From the NCBI GenBank assembly GCA_033980235.1, contig CM067076.1:31596968-31660967 (forward strand): a DNA stretch of 64,000 bases. Reading direction: 5' to 3'. Positions 1 through 12,800 of the stretch are shown piece by piece. The notes beneath the pieces were generated by a model, which saw nothing but the letters and a program-made list of their open reading frames with translations, searched no databases and had not been told where the DNA came from. The position numbers were made by a program, and so were the translations under genes. This stretch comes from Diadema setosum. Taxonomy: Eukaryota > Echinodermata > Echinoidea > Diadematoida > Diadematidae. Each line of letters starts with the position of its first letter. The first letter of the stretch is position 1.

Positions 1-391
1 TCACCAGCCTGACATCTCTATCCCTTTCTTAGTGACGGGCACACGATTCATTCGCATAATGATGTTTAACCATGGGAGGGTTAGTAATCCTCAGACGGCA
101 TCATCCATCTCTTGTCATCCCCTTCCTTCTCTTTCTCCTCTCCCATCCTACCTCTCTTCATCTCCATCTTTTTTCTTTTCGTTTTTTTTTTTTCTCCTTT
201 GGTCTGAGTGTCACAAGCAATCGCAGGATGATATTCTCTCTCTCCCTCTCGCTTCTTCCTCTCTCTCTCTTTCTGGCTCTTTTTCTCTTTTCGCTTCCTA
301 CCCTATTTTGCACAAACGATTTCCCCCCACGCGATTTTGTAGTTTCTTTGGTTGAAGTGAGGCTCATCTAATGATGGAGACAACGTATGCC

Positions 392-429
392 AGTCTCAAG
401 ATCGCATCACAGTCTCAAGATCGCATCAC
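392..429 (+). repeat. Perfect 19-bp tandem duplication
   Basis: AGTCTCAAGATCGCATCAC occurs twice in direct succession (392-410 and 411-429). It contains the palindrome-like GATC. Confidence 0.97.
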
Positions 430-1204
430 GCAAGGAAGATGAAGGCCTGTTGAGCTGATCTCGATCTTTTATGCGCGTTAGAATACTAACGAAACGATCA
501 TTTCCCTGCTGTTACGATAGGAAATTGACAAGGCAGTCAAATGATAGTGATGATAGTGGTGATGATGAGGACAACAATGCCATTCCCACATACTGTATAA
601 GCATGACTTGGTAAATCGTTTTATGTGATACATTCTTGACAAACAGAGTACATTAGTGCCTTTTCTTGGAATAACAGTAGAAGTAGACGAACACAAAAGC
701 TCAGACTTAGAAGCTGTGTTTACTCGAGTTAGACAATCGGAACTGTTGTACGTCAGCGATGTGAACTGGTACATACATGTAGGTACATTGTATATGCAAT
801 GCAGAAATCACAATTAATACAGTGCTTTGACATGAATAGACAAAGGAGTTGGTTGCGCTGGTTTGAACGTGGTATTTCTATCTTTTGACATGTTTGAAGC
901 AACAGTTATCATCTAAGGAGTCATTCATGTCTATGCACCTGATGACGGTGTTTTACACGGAAATAGACTTATGTTAACTTTATATGCAACTGGACTTTAA
1001 ATATGCATACAGTTGCCAACTATGCATTCCTCTTCTAATGACTTATCAGCGACATGTCTTGGTTACCAAAACGCTGACAGAACTCTGATATAACAAACGT
1101 TAATGACAGCTATTCTTCCTGGAAATCACACCTCATGAAATTTTAAAAAGGCAATAGATATTTTGCACTGCACAAGGTACAATAAAAAATTACTCCTCTT
1201 GCTA

Positions 1205-1305
1205 TTGTGTCCCTCCATCCATCTCCTTCTTCCTTCTTCCCCCTCCTCCCCCTCCCCCTCCTCCCCCTCCCCCTTCTCCTCCTCCTCCTCCCATCCCCTT
1301 TGGTC
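1205..1305. repeat. Polypyrimidine (CCT/CTCCC)n tract
   Basis: About 100 bp of nearly pure pyrimidine on the plus strand (CCTCCCCCTC and TCCTCC units). Mirror symmetry of this kind can form triplex DNA. The Glu/Arg/Gly-rich and Pro/Ser-rich ORFs across it are artefacts. Confidence 0.92.
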
Positions 1306-2204
1306 CTCTCTTCCAGACACCCATCACAGATGCGGTGCCTCCTCTTCGCCCTCCATCCCACATGGGAGTGCTTCATCAGTTTGTTCAAACAGTGAGGAAT
1401 TAAGTCATCTATCGGGCTGAGCGAGCTCGTGGTAGATTCACTAGCAAATAAAACGGGCGGGAGGAGGAAGGGGGGTAAAAAGTGTTACAAAAAGAGGATA
1501 AAATGAGCAGAATATATTATGGAGAGTAGTAACAGAGAGAGAGGGGGGAGAGGGAGAGAGGATGGCGATTGATGTGTTACAAACTGCTGTTCTCGGAAGA
1601 ATGGTTCTAAATTGTTGCACTCATATGTTGCTTCTATGAATCTGTTTGCAGCACTGCATTCTTTTAAATCTATTTTTTAAAAGACATAATTTTTATCATA
1701 TGTTCTCCCAGTCCACCTATTAAAAAAAAAATCTACATAATTTGATGTATGTATATATATATATATTACAAACATACATACATAATTTATGTTCAATTCA
1801 GTTCAGTTCACTTTTTTCTGTACATTTTTCATGATAAAAAAAAAAATGACAGAAAATACGGTAATCATACAGAGCAAATTTACGTAACTCAAGTGTACGT
1901 ATGTAATATGTGAACAAAGTATACAAGGATGAATTAAAAGGCATACGAGAAAATATTTTCAAATGATGGTATGTCATTTTTTTTTTATTTCTAAGCAAGC
2001 TATATAAAAAAACACAAATATTGTTGTATTTATCATGACATTGTCTAAGATAACTGTATTTTCTCTTGTAATAGAATAAAACTAAAACTTGTCACAGGAG
2101 CTGTAACAAAAGGTGACCTTCCTACATGGCCTATAATATACATTTATGAAAGTTTAATTTACAGAATAAGAGGAAAATTTGTGTCAAAAAATAAATCATG
2201 TACA

Positions 2205-2262
2205 GCTGTATGTATGTATGTATGTATATGTATGTATATATGTATGTATGATGTATGTGGAC
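2205..2262. repeat. (TATG)n microsatellite
   Basis: TGTA/TATG tetramers with TATA interruptions. Confidence 0.93.
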
Positions 2263-3564
2263 GTATCACAAAACACTAGCAATATTATGATGTCAGTTAA
2301 TGTACTTCAGACGCTTTTCTTGTTTTTCGTAAGTCTGGACTGCAACAATAGGAAGAGGTTATGACATAATGTTCAACAGACTACAGAGTTTTATGGGTTT
2401 ATTGCCAAACACTGCATTATGTCTGTGATAATTTAAGCTGCAAAATGGCGTTCTGTTCACTGCTGTTGCTAGGCGATGGTACTATAGTGAAATGAGCCCA
2501 TGCTTGAATGGACCACATTGATTTTGTAATGAAACTAATTATATCAGACAATTTCACATAGATGGTGATCAGCCAAATGTAAAAAATGAAAATAAAAGTG
2601 AGAAAGTTAAATACCAAAAGTCAACAGCATATTTTTCGTGCAGAATCATTCCTTAAACTATGAGTCTTTCGCCCGCAGGCACCGCAACTTGGATCACGTC
2701 ATATTCAGTGAACGAGCTGACCTCCTGTGCAAACATCTGCATGAGTGAAAGCTTTAATAATTTTTATTCTGACATGACTCTCAAAAGTAAACCTTTTCTC
2801 GGAATTTGCCGACCGCAGAAGACACGTCATATTGTACATATCAAAATTCAGTTGGGGCTGGTGTATACTCACAGAACTTCGGTTTGAACTCTCCTTTTGT
2901 GCTACCCAACGCCCGCAAACGGCGCGGAAAGAGTTCGAGGTGATATCCAACCTATACTATCAAAACGCATAAAAGCAATGCTTACACACCGTCAATGACC
3001 CTTATGCGCCACTACCCAAACGTGTATATTTGTTTCTTCTCCCCCTCTTCTGCTCTTCTTTTCTCCTTCTCACCCCCCCCCCCTCTCTCTCTCCCTCTTT
3101 CTCTGTATCTCTGTCTGTTCTTTCCATGCGCCCTCGATGTTGATACAAGACACTGACAAGTGTAATGGATTATAAGTCAACGTACTCAACAATGTTATAC
3201 GTTTTGTTACAAGAGAGAGTGTGTGTGTGTGAGCGAAAGAGATGAAAACAAAGAAGGAGACACGGGGAGGGGGTAATGAAGGAGGAGTGAGATTAGTATG
3301 CTGTGACTGACTGTGTTTTGTATTCGAGTCAGGCAGCTATAGACTCTCCACCATTGAACGAGCATAATATTTCGTTATCCATATTCTTTAGTGTGATAAC
3401 AGCTACTATATTAATTTCGACATGCACAGATGTGACATTCCTTGGACATATTCATTTTTTTTACACAAAAACCAATCAGTGAACTTTTAGGCATATTTTG
3501 GACAAAACGTTAAAAGAACATGTAAAGACTTTGCTCACTTTGAGGAAATGTGACATACATTTGA

Positions 3565-3807
3565 AGAGTTTGTTTGCAAAAACCAATAAGTCCATATTTG
3601 CCAAATGGAGATATTTGCGATTAAAGGTCAAGAAAAATAAAGAGAATAATAAGAAAATGTTTGCTTCTTTTAACCATAACTTCAAAAATATACCTTTATA
3701 TGTAGTGACCAATATATCATTTAAAATGTATTATTTTGTACTTTATGACAAAGATCGTACTTCAAAATCTTCAAAAATGGACTTATCGGTTTTTGCAAAC
3801 AAACCCT
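3565..3807 (+). mobile_element. MITE family A, copy 1
   Basis: The terminal inverted repeats are about 28-37 bp: the left starts AGAGTTTGTTTGCAAAAACC with AATAAGTCCATATT following; the right contains AAATGGACTTATCGG and ends TTTTTGCAAACAAACCCT. The interior (GGAGATATTTGCGATTAAAGG, then AAAAATAAAGAGAATAATAAG) is shared with the copy near 30.2 kb. A 133-residue ORF spans the element, and its product recurs in the other copy, but this reflects the repeat rather than a gene: the two frames diverge by an indel and no protein family is recognisable. Confidence 0.85.
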
Positions 3808-4287
3808 TCATTTTTACTCATCATCAAATGAATTTGTTGTCATTACATCATAATCATGATAAAAACATGTATCATGAGTACTACAAAACAAAAAAATGAC
3901 CGTCACTTCAGAGAAATCTGCTCAAGGGTTATTGTTTGCATTTTCGGGCGTGACATTGGACAATACCATAATATCCGTCTGAATTATTTGTGATTGTAAA
4001 ATCGATACTCGAAATGACGCCAATCATTCCAAAATCTCACTGTGTTACGTTGATTAAAGAACACTTTTTTATCAAACCGTGAGTCGGCCGCAGCTTCCAA
4101 GCTGCCAGAGCGACATTGTGAGAGAGTGTATCTATTCGGTATTTAAATCAGCAAAATAAATAAATAAATAGATAAAGAAATGAATAAAGAAAAAAAATAA
4201 TACTAATGAAGACTATTCAAGAACGTTTCAACTGCGGCTGTTGACAATATTGTCAGCATGATATGAGTTTCAGGCAGAGGGTATGAA

Positions 4288-4342
4288 ATCTCCCTCTCCC
4301 TCTCTCTCTCTCTCTCTCTTTACACTCTCTCTCTCTCCTTAT
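4288..4342. repeat. (CT)n microsatellite
   Basis: CT dinucleotides with CCCTCT and TTTACA interruptions. Confidence 0.92.
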
Positions 4343-5994
4343 CTTTGCAGGCAATTTTCGGCGTCATTTATGTTTCTGTTCCTATTATCATCTATCATAA
4401 TCATTATTCCTTTCATCTTCGTTCGGCTCATCATTATCAATTATTCAATCGCCGGCTTGCGTTAGCAGTCACAAGCAGCACAACAGAGAGAGAGAGAAAA
4501 AAAAAAAAAAAAAAAAACCTCTTCAACAACAATCTGAGTGGAACATTGAACATGAAATACTCAATCACATACAAACGTGCTTTTGTCTGCTATCTCTCGT
4601 ATACTTGACACATTCGTCTGACCTCACAAAAGGATTCATAGTAAAGGCTTTGATCTACAGAAAGCATTTAATTCTTTTGCCCACGTTCACACTCGTCTAA
4701 TTGGCAATTTTAACGACGAGCTGATATTAACGATTATGGATGACAGTATACGTCTGTGTCTTTTGCCAGCTTTTAGTGGGGGAATGGGGTGCAACAGTTA
4801 CTTTGTCGGCTTAAGGCCAGGAAGAGTTTGTATTCCCTGTTGGTCTGCGTGCCTAATTGCTGAAAGAGTGCGGCTGACAACGAGTAGGAGGACGAGAGAA
4901 TTGTTGGTTCATGAGAGGAATGCTCCCTGCGACATTAGGACTAATGCTGGCCAGACCGAGTCATGATGAATGCACGGCCGGGCATCGAGCGTAGACTCCC
5001 CGTGCGAAGGGCGCCGTTTCGTCACGCACCGACGAAAATACGAAAACAATCTTTGGGAAGATTTTACAAACAAACAAACAGTGTGTTACACTGCCAATAA
5101 AAACATCGAATACACACAAATAAAAAGAGAGAGAGGGGTCGTTCTCCTTACTCCACATGAAGAGAGAAAGAGACGAGGATTCTGTCATGCCGGTGGAAAA
5201 AAGTGCAAGTTTAGGAAGGAAGAAAGAAAACCCATCCACACGCTAATCAGGTGATCGTGACTTTCGCGTAATTGACTACAACCCGGCGGAATTCAAATCA
5301 GCGGCCCTGGAAATATACAGAGCTGGTGAGATTAAAACAGGTGCAGGAAGGGGGCCAAATGCCCAGCAGCTAAGGCGGCCAGGAGGCCCGCAGTGCCCTT
5401 CGAGAGTCTACCCGGGAGCGAGGTTGTTTAAAGTCAACAGATGAAAGCGGTGGTAGAAAGACGCACTGCGTCTTTTGTACAGGAGACGTGTACGACAAAC
5501 TTTGCCTAGCGACCCAGTCTTCATGTGTAGATGTAACAGTTTCCTCTTGGAAACATTACGAGACCTTGCATTTTCTGTTATGGCCACTATGCACACGCAT
5601 AATGCTTTGCATTTCACTTTACAACAAGATTACGATTATTGATTTCCCTCTGTTTGACTTTCATTCATTGACACATTATAAGTTGATCGTATCACAAAAG
5701 AAAGTGGCGTCCATTTGTTTGAAGAAAAACGCAAAGAAAGAAAAGAAGTGTTTTCAAACAAACAACTTTGTCGTCAGTATGTAATCCACAATGCTATTCC
5801 CATTTGTAAGAAAAAGTAAAATGGACTGACTTGGTTCCAGGGTTGTTTGATCGCAACTCCGTAATGCAATTTTGTTTGAAGGATCACATTATCTTACGAT
5901 GAATCACCTCAATCAACCAGTTATCCTCCTGGATACTTTCTACTTCATCCAAACAATTGCAATTCGTAATTCATTCTGAAATCAAGCCATCCGC

Positions 5995-6130
5995 CCATAA
6001 TGCGTCGACTACGGCGCAGCGCGACCGACCAGCCGTCGCAGGTCGCAGCATGAAATCTTGAGCCTCCGTTGACGGGTGGCGAGCCGTACGTAGCTGCTTC
6101 CCATCAAACGTCTGTACGGAGGACGATCGT
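5995..6130. promoter_or_regulatory. CpG-rich intronic patch
   Basis: Clustered CpG (GCGTCGACTACGGCGCAGCG, GACGGGTGGCGAGCCG) in an AT-rich neighbourhood, without an ORF of interest. A similar but weaker patch lies at 4960-5050. Confidence 0.2.
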
Positions 6131-6704
6131 ATAACTAAAAGCGATTAGTTTAAGCGAGAATCACCGCGCATTTGCGTCAAAATGAACTACGGGATCGAAT
6201 TAAGACGGTGAGAGAAACAAGTCGACTCCGAAGAGACTAAAATTTGTTTAATAATTCTGCGAATGGTGAATGAGCCTAATCGATGAAGTGTGGGATTCCT
6301 CCGCCTAAATCCTCGCCTGGTATTCAGTGGCACGCCCAGGCGATGTAGTACGAGGGGTTCCCGGCACTGTTTTCTGCGTGTAATTCCTTCTGTCAAAATA
6401 CAGGAATTTGTGGTCGGGGTAAATCAAACGCACTCTCACTACAAAACATGGAGACACTGTAACAATACGACTTTGACTGATTTTGATACAATATAGGAAG
6501 CGAAAACAAATTTGGAAAGGAGCATAATTATTTACAAAGTTTAGTGCTGTCTCAGGAATGCACAATTAAACATAAACACAACAGCAAATGCTGTTATCGA
6601 GAACCAACCTGCTAAGCTCAAGGATAGTATAATATTTGTTGAGTTGAGGATTCAGCTTTTAATTTTTTTCAAGATACTTAGAAACCATTTTATGAAATGC
6701 TTAA

Positions 6705-7016
6705 AGGTGTATGCGACTTAACTGGAATTTAAAGTTTATTTGATGAAAATCGGGTTTTGTAATGGCTGAGATATCCAAAAACAAAGTAAAAAAAAACTGA
6801 TCTTAATAAAAGGTGGGTCCTACCTTTTATTAGGATCGCTTTGTTTTGGATATCTCAGTCATTTCAACACCAATTTTCAACAAATAAACTTTGAATTCCT
6901 CTTAGAATTATATGCGCTTTCATATTTCATAAGAGATTTCTCATTATCTCAAAAAAATTACCATAAAAAAAGTTGTAAACCTGAGGCTCCATCTCAACCG
7001 AAATTGTACCATCCCT
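6705..7016 (+). mobile_element. Hairpin MITE family B, copy 1
   Basis: This 312-bp element is flanked by TTAA at 6701-6704 and 7017-7020. Its middle is a strong hairpin: GGCTGAGATATCC near 6763 pairs with GGATATCTCAG near 6850, and GGTGGGTCC is opposed to GGACC-type sequence around a short turn within AATAAAAGG/CCTTTTATT. The right part contains TTTCATATTTCATAAGA and CATCTCAACC and ends GTACCATCCCT. The left end (AGGTGTATG) is degenerate. It shares its right TTAA with element D. It is non-coding and non-autonomous. Confidence 0.82.
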
Positions 7017-7020
7017 TTAA

Positions 7021-7656
7021 AGGGGGATTCTAGACCAGTTAAAAGTTGATCTGAAAAGAGCACACATTTAGAATCCAAACAATGTAAACTGGATCATAAT
7101 CAAATGCAAATCTTTGAAGTTATGAAATTGTGAAGTTAAGCTAATTTCAACAAAGTATTTTAGTCAATATGCAAATGAGGGAGACGATATGTCATTGCCT
7201 CACAACTTGCCATATTGTTTGTACACATATGCAAATGAGGGAGACGATATGTCATTGCCTCACAACTTGCCATATTGTTTGTACACAAAGTCTTGAAAAT
7301 GAGTGTCCAGTTTTTCTGTTGAAATACAATTATGGCTCCATCTCAAATCCTATACTATATAATTAATCATCATTTTTTATTTATTCCGCTAGGTACAACA
7401 GCGTGGATTTTTTTTCTTATGTCATTAAAAATGAATTTTCGTCACCTTTTTGTACATGATCAATGGAAGATCATGAGGTGACATCAACAGGACCTCATTA
7501 ACTTTTACATATTCATATCGACTGTAGCAAAATTTAGCAAAATTTCACGATTTAATAACTTCCCTAGTCTTTATCTAATTTTGTTGAAATTGTCACTGTT
7601 CTAAAATTTCATTTTTTTTCTCTGATTATCTTTTAATTCGTGTGTAATTACCCTCT
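7021..7656 (+). mobile_element. Foldback element D with TTAA-AGGGGGATT end
   Basis: The left end (TTAA at 7017-7020, then AGGGGGATTCTAGACCAG) follows family B copy 1 directly. The first arm contains GAAGTTATGAAATTGTGAAG...CAATATGCAAATGAGG. The reverse complement of about 7440-7656 contains a matching series, GAAGTTATTAAATCGTGAAA...AATGAGG, and the far end reads TACCCTCTAAAA, so the unit folds back on itself imperfectly. Its style matches a widespread echinoderm repeat that carries TATGCAAATGAGG, as I remember it. It contains a perfect 60-bp tandem duplication. No coding capacity. Confidence 0.6.
7167..7286 (+). repeat. Perfect two-copy 60-bp tandem duplication
   Basis: Bases 7167-7226 and 7227-7286 are identical over 60 bp, with divergence on both sides (7166 is A and 7226 is C). 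Each unit starts ATATGCAAATGAGGG and ends GTTTGTACAC. Each carries a consensus POU octamer ATGCAAAT (7169-7176 and 7229-7236). Perfect identity inside an otherwise decayed element indicates that the duplication is much younger than the element. Confidence 0.97.
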
Positions 7657-10600
7657 AAAATCTCTTCATCTTGTGGAATAATTGTCAATATCTTTTTTTT
7701 TCACCGTCTTCTCCCTTTTGCACCATCTCTTCAGTCTTCCTTTCTCTTATTACCTTAATATTCTCTCCATAACTTTATAGTACCAGCATTATCTTCGTCG
7801 AATTCGCATTAACGATATAGGTCTTTTTTTTTTTCTTTGTCGCGCGAAGACAAAATGTGTCTCTTTCATTGCCCATCTTACAAAATGGAGACATATATAG
7901 GGGACGCGATAAACCGTAGGTTTGTGTCACATTAAACCTACTAAATATGGTTTACGCTTTTCGATAATATAATTTTGGTGCCAATAAACATGTCGCATTG
8001 AGTATAGGATTATTTGTATTTTGTGTGTCAAAAGTTATTTATATAAATTATATTCTTCCCCCAACGTACTCCAAGATAGGTGGAAGTTGTGTCTGTATTT
8101 GGCCCTTTGTGCATGTATACAAAAATGAAAATGAAAATAGTTGTATATTTCACTTGCAGTTGAAGATCACAGAGAGATGACACAAACTGCCGTTGGCAAA
8201 GGTGTCGATTCTCTTCTTACCATTCCCCATGGAAACACAGAAACCATCTGAAAAGATTCACTTCACAAAATCTGGCGCTCAAGCTTACTAAACAAGGGAA
8301 CTGCACAGATCTTATAAACTTTTATTTTTTAAAATCAAATGAAGCTAATTGCTAAAACAAATATTCATACGCGAAAAAAAACCACACATGCATTTTCTCC
8401 CCTGAATATGGGTAGCACTTGTACCAATACAAAAACAGAATAATTTGCTGATATCATAATCCATAATCGGCAAAACAATCCCGCTACAATGATTTGCAAC
8501 GACATAATAAGAGCATGGTTCTATTAACCCAAGGAAACTTTTTTTTTTTCATTGTCGTCATTCCAAATGGACGCTACTTCTATTATCATTACCATTGGGC
8601 GAGAGTTGTCAGGTACACGTACATCTTGTCCAAGGACCGAAAAGCCCATTTATGTGAAGGTTCGAACGCAAGACTTACAAGTCAAGATCATCATCCACCA
8701 TACCACAGAGCCCCCCACAGCGGAATAGACGCGGGACAACTGCGAAGCGCCTGACTGGTAAGGCGTCTGTGTTATTTTTGTGTCATTCTATCCAACTACT
8801 AATCCACCCCCATCGTTTGTCCCCTTGAATCAACTTTGCTCCCACATCTGAGACCCAACCCCAACTTTGTCCCTCTTTCCTCTTATGTCTCTCTTTGTTT
8901 TCCCGGTCGAGTTTGTTCCCTACTCGTGCCGTCGCCTTTTCCCCCCGTTTTCAGTCCATCGACAGTCAAACCGCGGGTACAGAAAAAGTTTGTTGTCCGA
9001 ACGTGACCGAAACATTAGAATCAATCCATTTGCTAAGCTTTCGTTTAACCCCTGCTATTGCTGTTTCCCCCCTAATGTTAAATTTGGGGGTATGTTTTGA
9101 TGATAAGAGGAAGGCCAAGGAGGAGTGTGCACCACTATACCATCTTCCCTCGTTCACATCCCTCTTCTCTGGAGGGGTAACACGGGGACCAACACCTTTT
9201 TGTTCCCATCCTGGGATAGGTTTCGCCTTAAAATGTCGCTCCTAGAAAACTCCATTGTTCGAAGGCGAGAAAACCACTCGTAGTTAAGCTTATACCAGCC
9301 TGCCAATCAACCATCATGCCTTCTCGACAGCGTAGCAGGACAAACAGAAACGTCCATCTTTTTTTTTTCTTTTTTTATTGGAAGTAATCAGATGCCTCAT
9401 TGGTTCTTTCTGACAGTAGGAGAAGACCTACGTCATAATGAGTTCAATGGGCAGGTGGTAAACCCCCCGTAATGGTGCAATAATAAGCTAAATGATTTAA
9501 TACATACGCAATATAATAACATTGTCATAATCACGATAATGTGCAATCTAATCTTAAAGGGATATTTACATGGGATATGCGTATAACAAAGTAAACATGT
9601 TAATTTCTTTGTCATCACATGTCACTTTTAATATGCTTCATTTACTATTGCCACCCTTGATAAAGGTATTACGTGCTTATCCATTGTCATTGTTTTTTTA
9701 TTGTCACTGCTGTTGTTGCGAAAACTGTTACCCTTAATTCAGAAAACTTTATCATGTTTCAAAATTGTACTCATTGTACTCACTGCTTATAAGAATCTCT
9801 ACTCCTAAGGAAATATTATTATCCATCTGATTACCATTTTCTTTTTTATTGCATTTTTAACATCTTTAAACAAAGCAAAGGAAAGAACACTTCGCACTAA
9901 ATCGTTTCAGAAGTGATGGTGACATTTTGATCTGAAGTCATACTGTCATTGGAAGTACAGAGGAAAGAGAGTGAGAGAAATTTATCAAGCATAAATTTGT
10001 ATAATTACTGCAACTGTCATTTTGCATGAATGCCATGTTTCCGCAGTAAGCAGTCATCTCGCGTAAAGAGATACCTAACTTAGTGTATCGAAACATTGTG
10101 TTGCTTCGAACGTAAACGACGGTTGAGTTTGGTCTTTTCACGAGGTACATGAGGTACTCTTGCCAATCCATGACGGTTGTCCACATCAGGAAACCACGAG
10201 CACTTTAATCAGTAGACATTTTGCAAATCAAGGTGATACAAGATATAGAAAAAAAAAGCTTATCATAGACGACATAAAATGGGCATTAAGGTTACTGAAT
10301 ATCAGGATCATAGGTATTGTGGTACTGATTTTCTGACATCTGTGTATACGAATGTTTCATTGTACTTCCAATTATTTTGTTTGTTGGAAATGAAATAAAT
10401 CAACTTGAACTTGAACTTGACTTGAACTAAGTTGTTAAGATGTTCATCAGAAGAAAGCAAAAAGTCGAGAAAAACAAAATGGACAGAATTGGCCAAAGAA
10501 AGCAGATCAAGAAAGGAGCGTTTTGACGGTTTTTCGATCTCGCCTTTGTCCGCAAAAATGTGAGGTCAAAGGTCCTATGTATTTTTGTGTTTGCATCTCA

Positions 10601-11361
10601 TAGCTGTCCCGCCAGTTAAAGGGAGGGATTAAACAAATATTTCCATTCGATGAATAGCTTGCGTCCCCGTATGTTAATCTGAGATATTAAACTAAATAAG
10701 GAAAAACACCAAACGTATATGCCTCCCTAGGGGGTTAGTCATATCCACAGTGTTTCTCCAGCACTCCCTTTCTCACACAGATACCTTTCTTTCTCACACT
10801 TATGTCTATCTTTCCTTAGCAAACACTTGGGAAATATGGAGTGAATATATTGACATTCACCTTAACATATCTCTTTCTGTCGATCCTTCCTCCATTCTTC
10901 TCACACTCTCTCTCTCTTTCTCTCTCTCTCCCTCTCTCTCTCTCTTTCTCCCTGCCTCACTCAGCTTGAACATTATCAGCTATACACTGAGATGACGTGC
11001 AACACTGCTACTGTATTGACACTAAGCCTAATATGTATAATATGGTTTTAACCTTACATATTTCAGGCGTGAAAATACATCCACTCACTTACAGGTATGA
11101 TCATTTGGTGAGCATTTATTACAATAAGGCTATGTCCCATTGTGTTCTCACCATCTATAAATTGTATATGTTTCTAATGAATATTATTAACCAGCACGTG
11201 TTTTTAGCACTCGAATTGGAAACACCTAATCCCGGTTAAAAATCATCTTGAAGCATCTTATAGCGTGAGGTTAGATATTAGATACTCAATAAATATTTTC
11301 ACAGTACGCCACCAAGGTGATGTATCAACAAGAAATGTTTATATCTGTATATTATAGGCCT
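7657..11361. other. Non-coding (Sim intron 1)
   Basis: T-rich runs, a possible LINE tail at 10280-10430 and a CT-rich tract at 10890-10960. GGTTCGAAC at 8659 was considered and rejected as a tRNA B box. Nothing else recognised. Confidence 0.55.
10280..10430 (+). mobile_element. Candidate LINE 3' tail with (AACTTG)n
   Basis: A stretch ending GGAAATGAAATAAATCAACT runs into three to four copies of AACTTG (10402-10428). A polyadenylation-like AATAAA followed by short tandem hexamers is typical of CR1/L2/RTE-type LINE 3' ends. No reverse transcriptase sequence is visible upstream, so it would be a heavily 5'-truncated copy. Confidence 0.35.
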
Positions 11362-11577
<216 letters not shown>

Positions 11578-12714
11578 ACCTTAGTTAATAGCTTCAGTCT
11601 GTTGTCCAACACAAGATATCAGTTCAATTTTCTTTTTAACTTCTGTCATATATTCACAGACGTTCTGTGTCGTTTCCATATTAGCAGCATGTTTGGTGAC
11701 CATATTCCCTTCTGCTTTCTCTAAATTCCATTCTCTCTCTCTCTCTCTGTCTCTCCATCTCTCTCGATCTCTCTCTTTCTGTTTCTCCATCTCTTTCTAA
11801 TATTTCCTCTTTTTCACCAAATCTCCCCTTCCTATTCCGTCTCTCCCCGATACGTCCAACTCCACCGTTCCATTTCTACCGTCGCCTTTGCGTGCGATCA
11901 TATTTAAGCAGATTTTTGTCCCAATATTTGTCAGAACTTATTCAAAGGTGTCTAACAAACATCGGGTGGAGTGCTTCCGAAAACTCGCCCCCGCGTTCGC
12001 TCCTTGCCTATTTTTTTTTCTTCTTTCTTTCTCAACGGTTTGTTCACGCGAGCGAGCTCTTTGCATTAATCATCTCTTCTTCTTTTTTTTCCACTCTCTC
12101 TCCCTCCGTTTCTTCGACATTTCAGTCACTAATTGTAGGATATGTTTTCTCTTTTGTGTCCTACCTCCTTCCATTACAGGCCGCGTTTCCAACTACGACT
12201 TCAAACAGGATCAGAAATGATAATATTATGTTCTAATGCCAGTTATATAGAACAGGCAAAGTAAGATAATGTGATATACATATCATATAATAATCATTTA
12301 TTGTGTGTATGTTTGTATGCCTTTGTTCGTGTGAAAATGTACCTAATAAATAACACCCACACTGCATGCTGGAATATTAATTCATCATTTTGATGGATGA
12401 TTGCTTTCTCTGTCATGTAAAACGAAGGTGAAAGCCGATCATGATAATGAGCACTTTAACTCGAGATGCGAATGCGCTGTAAGTCTTTCACCCTTAGAAA
12501 TAAGGGAAAGTGAGTAAAATTCTAATAGGAAGAAAATAGTGTTATGTTCCTTGGGTATGACTTCATGGTTTTGTCTCAACGGCTCAACTGTGAGTCCAGT
12601 TCTGTAATACTGACCATGACCCTGGCTAACTCGTGTTGCTATTTAACTCAGCTTCCTGTATGATCGTCACACACTGGTTTGAAAGGGAGAGAGAGAGGAG
12701 GAGGGGGGGGGGGA

Positions 12715-12800
12715 GAAAATCTGTGCTCTGTACGAATTAATTTGCGGATAACCCGCCAATAATTACGGATCCGCTTCCTTAAGGCCATGGCCATTAAATA
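12715..12800. promoter_or_regulatory. Homeodomain-site-rich intronic patch
   Basis: GAATTAATTTGCGGATAACC, CCAATAATTACGG and GGCCATGGCC (palindrome) occur within 85 bp of unique sequence. TAATTA/ATTAAT cores are homeodomain binding sites. Confidence 0.2.

Larger units (their letters stand above)
1..3564. other. Non-coding (Sim intron 1), simple repeats only
   Basis: Pyrimidine-rich tracts near 100-330 and 1205-1305, a 19-bp tandem duplication at 392, GA-rich sequence near 1520-1560, short TA at 1750 and (TATG)n at 2205. No exon or RNA gene recognised. Confidence 0.6.
3808..6700. other. Non-coding (Sim intron 1)
   Basis: AT-rich with (CT)n at 4288 and an A-run near 4497. CpG-richer patches occur at 4960-5050 and 5995-6130. 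The 76-98 residue ORFs here have no recognisable family. Confidence 0.55.

Noticed and set aside
2705..2950. 81-residue minus-strand ORF considered as a second Sim exon
   Set aside because: It has no PAS-A signature, and the residues do not match any Sim region.
3498..3899. 133-residue Lys-rich ORF whose product recurs near 30.1 kb
   Set aside because: The shared part is exactly the span of the family A element, bounded by terminal inverted repeats. The frame is broken relative to the other copy and no transposase motif is present.
7167..7286. CRISPR-like direct repeats
   Set aside because: There are only two adjacent 60-bp units with no spacers, in a clearly eukaryotic context.
8640..8770. 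Possible tRNA (GGTTCGAAC at 8659 and a GCGCCTGACTGGTAAGGCG stretch)
   Set aside because: The B box is imperfect, no A box or cloverleaf can be built, and the second stretch is too far from it in the wrong order.
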